From Silene conica (Eukaryota; Streptophyta; Magnoliopsida; Caryophyllales; Caryophyllaceae), in NCBI GenBank assembly GCA_029255685.2, contig CM055318.2, forward strand, positions 3,973,001-4,037,000: a stretch of 64,000 nucleotides of DNA, read 5' to 3'. How positions within the stretch are numbered: position 1 is the first letter of the stretch; each line of letters opens with the position of its first letter. Positions 34,955 to 44,577 of the stretch are shown piece by piece. The position numbers and the translations under genes were made by a program. The notes below the pieces were generated by a model. The model saw only the letters and a list, made by a program, of their open reading frames with translations. It was not told the DNA's origin and searched no databases.

Positions 34955-37900
34955 AGACCTGACAAACGGGTTAATCAGATCAGTTTTGGATCGGGTTCTT
35001 TTCGAACGGGTTATTTCGGTTGGCCTTTAATTTCGATTTCAGTTCGGTTCAATTCAGATTGGATTCGATTACCGCATTTTATCGGTTGTAAATATTTCAA
35101 GTCGGTTCAGGTTTGAGTTCGGTCAATATCAGAGCAAATTAGATTCGGATCGGGTGAATATCGAAGCAGATGAGATTCAATTCGGGTCATATTCGAATCG
35201 GATGTGCATGGACAAATAAGTTTCTAAGTGTTTATTTTATTTTTATATATCGTTTATTTTTCTAAGTGAATTTTAGATTCCTTTTGTCGGATCATATTTC
35301 ATTGTTTTTAATTGTAATTAATATAATGCTATAACTTGATTTTATATTTTTTACTTATCTAATATTTATTTTTATTTGGTATTTATATATATGGATAGTT
35401 TGATTATGAAGAGTCAAACATGCAAATGTGAAATAGTAGAAATTCGTATATAATACTTGATAAAGTGATCATAAATATTTAATAATTTCAATATTAAGTT
35501 ATCTTTATTTTATCGTGATTATTTCATCCTATATAGTATATAGTCCATCGAAAGATCGTATCACTTATTACTTAATACTTATCGCTATGAAAAATGATAA
35601 ATGAAACTAAGAGAGTATATTTATGTTGTAACTCGAGTTTGTTAAGGTGATTTTAATTTTTTAAATATATCCATCAACACTAGGTTCATTAAATGAACTT
35701 AAAGTAAAGCCGAATAGTTATCGAGAATAAAACTACAAAGTCTACAATCCATGACCCATCCGGCTGGCAAATTATTTGAATTTATTTGTAGTAACATCTC
35801 ACTCGATGAGTCGATTTCAGCTTTATACTAACAAAGTAATAACTGTTAAAAATTAAAAAAATCTAACTAATGAGCCACATTCAAGAAGCTCAACCTTTTA
35901 TTTTAAAATTTCGCAAAGCTTTAATTTAAGTTTATATTGACCTATATAGCCCATATTATACTTTATTAATTATTATATTATATAAAAATAAACTAAGTTT
36001 ACAATTTCATCTTGAATTTTAGTGGTTCAACTATATATTTATATTCGTATAAATTTCTGGAACATGTTGCATCAATCGTGTATCCGTATCCATGTGTGTG
36101 ACCGTGTATTCATTTTATAAAATGTGTATTCATTTTATCATTTATTCATGTATTTAGTATTCAGTATTCATGTATCCGTGTCCGTGTGACCGTGTTGCAT
36201 GAGTCGTACCAAATAATTAAGATGTAATTAAAAACCAAAACATATATGGTAAAAATAATTGATTTTGGCGTTTCACCCAAAGGCCCATATGGCCATATCC
36301 CTCCTGACTTTCTCACTTTCCTCTTCTATCAATTTAACAATTTAATATCTTAATTCTTACTTAATATCTAATTATTTATTTATCTCTTCCAACTTCCAAG
36401 TTCCAAATTCCAATCTTCCATGTTATCTTCATTCTTCCATAGCTTAAAAAACTCAAATATCATTATATCAATTATCAGTTATCGCAAATTTGTAAATATG
36501 GAAAGGATTTCTCATTATGGTAAGAAAATCCTTAATTATCCCTAATTTTTTAATTAATTATTTTTCTGATCTGTAAAATTTTTGGATTTGGGCTTTTGAT
36601 TAGTTATATTGTTTAACTAAATATCTTCTTTCAAATTTTTTTAATCTTTTCCGTTAAATTGAATAAATTCGCAGTCATATATGGTAAAAATAATTGATTT
36701 ATTTACTTTATTTCTTTCAGTTCAACAAAAATCGGAACTAATTATATTTTGGCTCCATTTTTTGGAGAATCTGGAATTATTTTTCCGCTTTCCATCAAAT
36801 TACCCGCGAAAATGAAGACGAGATGATTTATTTTACCGCCTAAATTGTGCCTATATATACATCTTGTTCTGTACTTTGAAATCATCTTCAAAAAATTACC
36901 GTGTTCACTTTTTAATGGTAAGGTTCAATCTTCTATTAAAATTGATTATTGATTTTGTTTGCTTTATTTTGAAATTTGTGTATTGATTTTGTTTGCTTTA
37001 TTCTGCAGCTTGTTTGAGTTGTTTCTGATTTTAACTGAAACCCCAAGAATTAATTATTCACTCACTTTGTTTTCTTTTGTACACTAGGAAGCTATGGAAG
37101 ATCAAGTTCAAAATATAACCCGCATCATCGACGTTTCTGAGTTCAGTAATTTTGAGCATAGAAGGAGCCCGGTGGAGAAAGAGTATTGGCAAATCCCACC
37201 AGAAAAGAATGCAATAAAAAATTGAGAGCTTTGTGCAAGCATTGTAAGAGTACAAAGTTGATAGGGACTGAGAATAATGTTCATTCGCACCGCCTTATTA
37301 TTGTGTTTTTTACGCTGTTTTGCATCTTGTATATCCTTGTAATTGACTTTTGTTTTGATATATTCTACATTTCTACTTACCTTTCATGAAAAAAAAAAAT
37401 ACCAAATGAAAAATTTGGGAAAACATCTTATATATCTTTAGCATTGAGCAATTAACGTGCAATTGTTTTCATTTGAATTTGCCAACATAGTTGTCCATAG
37501 GCTTACGCTTTTACAGTATGGAATCATCCATGAATTTGATACGAGAGCTTGGACTCAGGTGTCCTTGGGATCAAATGTGAAAATAAAGAGTACAAAAACA
37601 AGGTGGGTCAAATGTGGAAATAAAGAGAACAAAATCAGAGGTTTAAGGCTAAACACGTGAAATTGTGAAAAACTTTTATGTTTTGTTTTTTGATATGATT
37701 ATGTTTTAACTTTTATTTTTTAACATTCGGGTCATTTCGGGTTGAAATGTTGGGTTTTAGTTATCATTTTGCGGGTAGAAATCGATTCAGGTAAGTTTCG
37801 GTTCGGATCAAAACAATTCAGGTTGAAACGGTTCAGGTTCATTCGATTTCAGGTTTATTTCAGATATTACACATTCGGTTCAGTTTCGATTCAATTCAGG

Positions 37901-38011
37901 TTGATTCAGGTTTCGGATGAAGTTGAAGTTATGTATTTTAGATGTACGGTCAGGTGTCGGTTCAGATAATTTCGATCCATTATTCGGGTTCGGTATATTT
38001 TTGCCAGGTCT
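34955..38011. mobile_element. 3.06-kb Mutator-like element inserted 16 bp upstream of the GDSL B start codon
   Basis: The perfect 10-base repeat AATAATACGT flanks it (34945-34954 and 38012-38021). The ends are inverted: AGACCTGACAAA at the left and TTTGCCAGGTCT at the right. The uninterrupted site is seen upstream of gene C (AAATAACACGTAGTAAAATG). Both ends contain GGTTCAGGTTCG-type degenerate repeats. I see no transposase, so it is non-autonomous. A short open segment near 37090-37280 (MEDQVQNITRIIDVSEF…, and a CKHC motif in another frame) could be captured host sequence. Confidence 0.85.
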
Positions 38012-38027
38012 AATAATACGTAGTAAA

Positions 38028-40963
38028 ATGAGTAATTTCAAGGAATTGTGGGGATTAAGAAGTTTTATCGTAATCTTATCTTTAGTGTCTGGTATAGATG
38101 ATGCTAATGCTATACTGCCTCCATTCCAAAATCAAATCAAACATCATATCCCAGCCATTTTTAATTTTGGTGATTCGAATTCCGATACGGGTTCGTTCTC
38201 TGCTGCATTTGCTGGTGTTTCGTACCCAAATGGCGTTACCTTTTTTGGCAATTCCTCAGGGAGACGCTGCGATGGTCGTCTAATCATCGATTTTATTGGT
38301 ATGTTAACCATGTTAGTTTTTGTGTTGTTTTAATACGGTTTTTCTAACCCGTTTTCATTAAATAGATAAATCATTAACATGTATGTGCCCAATGCGCACA
38401 CATTAAACCCGATTTTAATGTACATTTTGAATTCATGCAGCTGAGAAGCTAAGTTTGCCATATATAAGTGCGTATCTGAATGCAATGGGGACGGGTTTCA
38501 AACATGGCGCAAACTTTGCGAGCAGCGGGACGACAATCATGCCGGTCGACGGGAAGTACTATGGCTATGAAGTTAATCCTGTTTCTCTTAATATACAGCT
38601 CTTACAGTTTCTACGATTCAAGCAACGAGTTGACGAGTTACATAAGCAAGGTTGGTGTACTGTAAATTACGATTCCCTCCATTTCATTTTTATTTTTCGT
38701 GTCAAAGATCTTATTGTGTCATCGTGTTCAGAGGCGGATTTTCAGTGGCGTTGCACAGCTGCCAGGCCCCCAAAAGGCCAAACTTCGCATTTTATAATAG
38801 GGTTCAATAATTGGCTAATAGAAAAACAATATAAAATATCTATTGGACCCTTTAAAATTTGCAAACAATTGTGCGTAATAAGAGATTGTTTGGTTGCCTT
38901 CCAAAATCACGGAATTGGAAAATTATGGGAAGTGAGAAAATGAAGTCTCGTTTGATTGCCTAATTCATTGGAATTAGAACTTCCTAGATAACTCTAATTT
39001 CTACATAATGTAGAAAGTCACTTACCTAGCCCCTCTAGGTAAGTAGAAGTTCCCGCATGAATTAAAGTTCCTACATTCGACCAAACAACAATTACATAAT
39101 TCACGTGATTTTCAAATTCATATGAATTTAATTTTTCTAGAAATTTTATCTTCCCATACCAGACCAAACGACTCCTAAAATTGAAGGGTGAAAAGTAAAA
39201 AAAGTCATGACATCACTCTTAAAAATTATTAAAATAACTTCCTATGTTCACTCATACGGAGTATAACATATTCCATTGTTGACGATTTTAAATCCGTCAA
39301 AGATCGTCGAGTATTGTTAGATTTGTAGAATTTTTCTTACTAATATATTAATTTTAATAAATTAGTTTACATTACAATTTAATGTTCTTTTTAATACGTC
39401 GGGATAGTACTAGTTCTTTTCGGCACCCCCTCATAAAATGATCCAAGATCCGCCACTGATCGTGTTGAGATAATGAGTCGCTCACCCCCACAGCTACTTG
39501 ATTTCTTGCCTAGAATAGGGAAAGCCGATCCTACGTGAAGCTATTTTTGGTAATAAATTTCAAAAATTACCTATTTCGTTAATTACTTAGTAAGAATTGC
39601 ACATTTCGAAAAAAATATTCGGTAATACGAGTATCTTATTTGAAATGGGATTATCATTTTTTTATGGTTGATTTTCAGATGAAACCTCAACGATATTTGA
39701 AAATCGTCTCCCAAAACCCGAAGACTTTTCAAAGGCACTTTATACATTTGACATAGGCCAAAATGACATTAGTGTGTTATACGCTCTATCAAAAGATCAA
39801 GCGTACAAATCTCTACCGGGCATAGTTGATAGTTTTGCTCTTTCTATAGAGGTAACTTTCTATTTACCTAAAATTGATAGTTAGTTCTATTTTTCATTGA
39901 ACTCAAAATCACCTAGATAGAATTCTCTATCTCTACCAATTATGTCATTTATATATATATAAAATACTTAGAAAAAATTTATTCTAAAATATTATGGGGG
40001 CAGGTGCCCCGCGGGCCCCACCTGGGCCTGCCACTGACCAAAATGACCACGTACAAAGGACCCGAAATGACCATACCATCTGATTATCTGAAAATGACTA
40101 GGCTTGAACTAACCCGACTTAAAATTGACCTGATTGACCCATTTGTCAAGACCCGAAATGACCTGACCATCTGAAAATGAGCAGGCTTGAACTGACCTGA
40201 CTGAAAATCGACCTAATTGACCCATTTGCCAAGTCTACGTTATTTCCGTGTATATCCTTGCATTTTCTTAAACTGTCAGTGTTTTGTCAGCAACTTCACC
40301 AACTAGGTGCAAGATATTTCTTGATACACAACACAGGACCACAAGGTTGTTCGCCCATGTCTTCGAAAATGTATCCGTCCGATGTTAAAGACGAAATTGG
40401 TTGCTCAAAATCGCTCAATAAAGTGGCTCAAGAATTCAACCTACTACTCAAGGCTAAAATATCTTTGCTTCATTCGGAACTTCAAAATTCATCAATTACC
40501 TACGTCGATATATACTCGACAAAATACTCTCTTATAAGGGACGCGAAACTATATGGTGATTTTCTTAACACGACATTACCTCAACGACTTAAAAACTCGA
40601 ATATAATTTTATGTGTACAAGGCAAAATGTATCGAAGATGGAATCTTGAACAATGAAAATAGGTCCGAGGGTCGAATCCCCTCACAGAATATTACAATGC
40701 CTGAAAGTTGCCATGTGGTAATGCTAGGTTATCTTCATCCTTTCGAGCATTGTTACGTGAAAAGCTCGAAGTTTACGACACCATTCTGGAACATGACAGT
40801 TGCTGATCCAATTGAAGTTTATACAGTTTGTAGCGATCCATCTAAATACATTAGTTGGGATGATACACATTATACTGAAGCTGCCAATCGATGGATCGCT
40901 AACAAAATTTTTGACGACGGTCATTTAGTAAATCTGTCAGTAAATCGTGTACATAAGTATTAG
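38028..40963 (+). CDS. GDSL esterase/lipase B, five exons (tandem copy of C)
   Basis: Exons 38028-38298, 38441-38650, 39679-39851, 40291-40555 and 40728-40963 join in frame to about 384 residues. An N-terminal hydrophobic segment (FIVILSLVSGIDDANA) predicts secretion. S50 lies in FNFGDSNSDTG, the block II motif is NFASSGTTIMP, and DIGQND is intact. The catalytic D351 and H354 are kept, but block V reads WDDTHYTEAAN: the glycine after the catalytic Asp, present in A and C, is Asp here. The rest is very close to gene C, including introns. Intron 2 carries a hAT element. The native promoter is displaced by a 3-kb insertion, so expression may be altered or lost; the reading frame itself is undamaged. 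Confidence 0.88.
38729..39458. mobile_element. Non-autonomous hAT element in intron 2 of GDSL gene B
   Basis: 730 bp with ends CAGAGGCGGATT and the inverted GATCCGCCACTG, flanked by the perfect 8-base repeat ATCGTGTT (38721-38728, 39459-39466). Gene C has the unbroken site (TCATCGTGTTGAGATAATG, about 45270). No transposase is visible. A second inverted pair inside (GTTTGGTTGCC … near 39170 CCAGACCAAAC) suggests a nested MITE. Confidence 0.88.
39990..40240. repeat. GACCCGAAATGACC-type repeat in intron 3 of gene B (shared with C)
   Basis: About two units of about 110 bp with ACCCGAAATGACC, GGCTTGAACT and GACCCATTTG. A matching block lies at 46390-46640 in gene C, so it predates the duplication. 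The ends (ATTTGCCAAGTCTACG) recall the 3-kb Mutator-like element. Confidence 0.65.
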
Positions 40964-41107
40964 GAATATATATCGTCACATTATTTTCGTGTTGTATGAG
41001 GCCCAATCCAATAGGTCGTATGTAATTATATAAGCCGGTTAAGGCTAAGTAATAACAAATTGATACAATTCACAACTTTAACATGGTATCGGGTTCAGGT
41101 TATCTTC
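40964..41107 (-). mobile_element. Remnant of a second LTR element flanking the Copia insertion
   Basis: ACATGGTATCGGGTTCAGG at about 41081 resembles an LTR end plus a mutated tRNA-iMet primer site. After removing the Copia insertion it joins 44211 onward (CCCTAAAAACAACAAAC). It looks like an old LTR retrotransposon leader, truncated. Confidence 0.45.
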
Positions 41108-41244
41108 CGCAATGAAGAGTCAAGGACGATTTGACTTCCTTCCCACTTGAGATAAAACTGTTTTGCATAAAACAATTCATTAGTCAAGGCCTCTATTTTC
41201 TCGATATGAGGTAGATTTAGTTTTTCAACCTTGTCAACTTTCCC

Positions 41245-42804
41245 TTAGACATGACTAGCTTCATCGCTTAACAAGATCGCAACTTCATCTAGTTGTTTGT
41301 TGTCTAGTTTGCACGAAGTGAGTTCAACTAGGAGGGAGTCACGTTCCTTAGTAAGTGATGATACCTTTCTTTCTAAAGACTCGACTTCTTTACAAGATTC
41401 CGTTTCAACATTGCAGGGGTCTGTCGCATGCACTGTTTCAATTAGACTTTGATTTTGTTTTCGAAGCATTTTAACTTCCTTCTCAAGTTTAGTTATGGTA
41501 CATGTTTGGTCTACCTCAGTTAGACTTTTTTTTAGGTTGACATTCTCCTCTGCTACACTTTCAATTTCGTCTTGCGTAGCAATGAGCTTGTTACTTTGGA
41601 CACGACACTTATCGATGAAATCATCTAAAAGAAGACAAATCTTGTCTTCAGAGAAGGCTTGGCCTTTTCTCTTGAGACTATTTACCTCGCTTTCAGAATT
41701 AGAGCTTGAATCGACAGAATGAGCCATAAGACATACAACAGTTTCCTTCTTTGAAGATTTTGAAGTATCGGGTTTTGATTTTGAGGAGGTGCACAATTTT
41801 GTGTCCAATTCTTCCTCGAGGCTTTCGTCCTCATCAGAATCAGACATGCCCCATTTTGCAGTCATTAATTTGCTTTTGTAATCTCTCTTAGCAAGGTCAC
41901 GTTTTTCTTTGGACTTGATGCCGTCCCACTCTGGGCATTCTTTTATTTGGTGACCTTTGTCACCACACTTGAAGCAACCAAAAGTGGAATTCGATCTACT
42001 CTTGGGAAAACGTTTTTTTGCTAGCATTGTTATTGAACCTTTGTGACCCACGACCATTTATTATGCCGGCCATGTTCTTAATAAACATGGCAAACTCAAC
42101 ATCCCCATCCTCCTCATCACTTGAGAAAGCATTAAGAGCAAGTCTCTTTCCCTTTGAACTTTCTTGAGAGCGTTTTGTAAGTGAAAGCTCATGGGCCATA
42201 AGAGAACCCATTAGTTCATTAAGAGAGAGGACGATAAGGTCCTTGGCTTCCTCAATAGCCGTCACCTTCGGTTGCCACTTTTCAGTTAAGCTACGAAGGA
42301 TCTTTCGGACTAAATCCTCGGATTCAAAGTTTCAACCCAAGCTTTTTAGTTCATTAACAATGCATGAGAAACGAGAGGAAAGACTGTTGATTGATTCATC
42401 TTTTTCCATGTTGAACATCTCATATTGTTGCATGAGAAGATCAACACGATACTTTTTGACTTGTGACGTACCCTCATGAGCTAGGCTTAGGGTGTCCCAA
42501 ATCTCTTTTGCCGAAGTACAACCCGATATTCGATTTATCTCTTGTTCGCCGATATCATATTGAAGAATGGACATGGCTCTAGAGTTTTTCTCGATTTTCT
42601 TATAGTCATTTTCATTGTACTTCTCTTCATCTTTAGGTGTCGTGGTACCCTCTTTATCCGTCACCTCAATTTTAAGTGGGCCATTTTTATTAATCATCTA
42701 ACACTCATAGTCAACTCCTTTGACATAGTGTTACATGCGTGTTTCCACCAAGCATAGTTTTCTCCCTTAAAGATAGGGTACTTAGTGTGCTTTGACTCGT
42801 CCAT
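41245..42804 (-). pseudogene. Copia gag polyprotein, disrupted
   Basis: It starts at an ATG at 42804 (MDESKHTKYPIFKGENYAWW). A frameshift leads to the UBN2 part (42697-42332: ILQYDIGEQE, AKEIWDTLSLAHEG, FSRF-like SLSSRFSCIVNELKSLG), then an in-frame stop. The frame resumes to about 41996 (LTEKWQPKVTAIEEAKDL). A second frameshift opens 42057-41245, with the CCHC zinc knuckle CFKCGDKGHQIKEC and an acidic coiled tail. Gag would coat the retrotransposon RNA; this copy cannot be made intact. Confidence 0.85.
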
Positions 42805-42867
42805 GACTATGGATCTTACTCTTTGGTGGTAAAGCCGAAATCAAGAGCACAAGACTCTGATACCAAT

Positions 42868-44205
42868 TGAAGAGTCAAGGACGATTTAGCACCTAAGAGG
42901 GGGAGGGGGTGAATTAGGTGACCTTTTAAAGATTTCTGATTTAGCTTAAGTGTTTGCAAGTTAAGCAACGAGAAACAGAGTCTAAGCAACAATATATGGA
43001 ACTGTTGCACATATTTGTTCTTTTACGGAAATAGCAAAGAAACGAGAACTAAGTAAGAGTTTGAGCAAAACATAAACAAACGATACTAAAAATTGGTTCA
43101 GCTCCTACTCCGGAGCCTACGTCTAACCGTTATTTTATTGAATGTTTAGAAGTTACTCATGACTAAAACGATTACAACAAAACAACTCCCCAACCTACTG
43201 CGGTTGCAATTTGCTTAGAGCTACTCCGCTCGTAAGACTTGACTCAAACCTAGAGTTACTCCACTCTAAGAGTTTTGATGTTCTACCTTATGGTTTACGC
43301 GATCTCTATCTCATAGGTTCACTTAAGAACATGAAGATTACGTTTACGATCTAAACACAAGATTCATCGAACATACTCATAGACATTAAGAGAACTAACT
43401 AGTGCTTTGGAGATAACGACTTGTTTAAAACAGTTTGAAGACTTTAAAACTGAAAACTTTTGCAAAAACACTTTGAAGAATAAAGCTTTGACAGATTTTG
43501 CAAAAGTAGTATTGAATGCTTTAAAAGTCTTAGTATTAAATGAACCCAAAGGTCCATATATATAGCAGAGAGGTATAAGTCTTTGAAACCTTAGGTACAT
43601 GCTTTGTCCACTCTCTTGCATTAAACACGTATTTTACTCAATGGGTAATTGGGTGAATTTGTTTGTCAAACTGAGGAAAAAGGACTGGTCAGACTTTGAG
43701 AGGCTCTATGTTGCACTAATTTGGGTATGGAGTGCACTTCTCTTTCTCTTGTTGAAAGACTCTCAAAGCCAAAAGAGGAAATAAAGTAAGTTTCTCTTTC
43801 ACAATGACCAAGACTCTTTTGAATGAGATTCAAATTGTTTCTTCTCATTTTTGTTTCAAATAATAATTTAAAACATGCTGATATTTTGAAAACAATTTTC
43901 AAACATTTGAAAACCTCATTTTAAAAAACATCTCCGTATGCTAGCACTAGAAACCAGGAATGCAACAGTCTTGAACTGTTACATAGATTTTGCACTCTTA
44001 ATGATTATGAGGATATGTTTGATTACCTTGTTTACAACACTCTTCCAAGACCCGACTTGTGTTATGTTATGCTTGCACCTTAAGACTCCATCTTGATCAT
44101 CTTTCAACTTTCGTGAGCTTGATGTCTCTTGCTAAATTCAAACACTAGAGGAAACATTAAATGATTAAGAGTAACTTGGCATGATCAACATCATGTGTTC
44201 TAACA
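42868..44205 (-). repeat. 5' LTR of the Copia element
   Basis: 1338 bp, TGTTAGAAC…GACTCTTCA on the minus strand. It is homologous along its length to the solo LTR at 58701-60004, for example around the AACGGTTnGACGTAGGCTCC and CAACAGTTCCA blocks. Confidence 0.88.
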
Positions 44206-44577
44206 CGCAACCCTAAAAACAACAAACAAAACAAACCGCCTCCGGCCGTCACAACGAAGATCATCACCTATTAGAGTTTATGAGTAAGATTTTAATTTTT
44301 TTCCAGTTAAAACTCAAATTTAACTAAGTGTATAGGTAATTTTTTGAGTTTTATTATAATTTTTTGAGCTTAATATTTTAGTAAATGAACTTAAAAATTT
44401 ATAACAGAACTCATAATTTTTAAAACTAAACTTTAAAATATTATTATAATACTCAGAAACTATAAAATTATAATTCATCGGTGCTCTAGCTACCTGCTGC
44501 AGCGCCCGAAAATGACGCCCATAAATATACAATGTATAACTGATTGGGTATAAACTACTCAAATAACACGTAGTAAA
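44206..44577. promoter_or_regulatory. Upstream region and probable TATA area of GDSL gene C
   Basis: 44275 onward is paralogous to 32150-32510 and to the displaced promoter of gene B. CCCATAAATATAC (44516-44528) and GGTATAAACTAC (about 44547) are the best TATA candidates 30-60 bp before the ATG at 44578. No start site is proven. Confidence 0.45.

Larger units (their letters stand above)
41113..44205 (-). mobile_element. Defective Ty1/Copia LTR retrotransposon (5' LTR, gag, no pol)
   Basis: The 5-base repeat CGCAA flanks it exactly (41108-41112 and 44206-44210). On the minus strand the 5' LTR is 44205-42868 (starts TGTTAGAAC, ends GACTCTTCA). The primer site TGGTATCAGAGTCTT comes two bases later (42866-42852), then gag. 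The far end retains only 20 bp of the 3' LTR (41113-41132), identical to the last 20 bp of the 5' LTR. Protease, integrase and reverse transcriptase are absent. Confidence 0.9.

Noticed and set aside
38650-38943. Extension of GDSL B exon 2 into the following open frame
   Set aside because: The paralogue shows a donor at 38650/38651, and the open frame runs into the hAT element.
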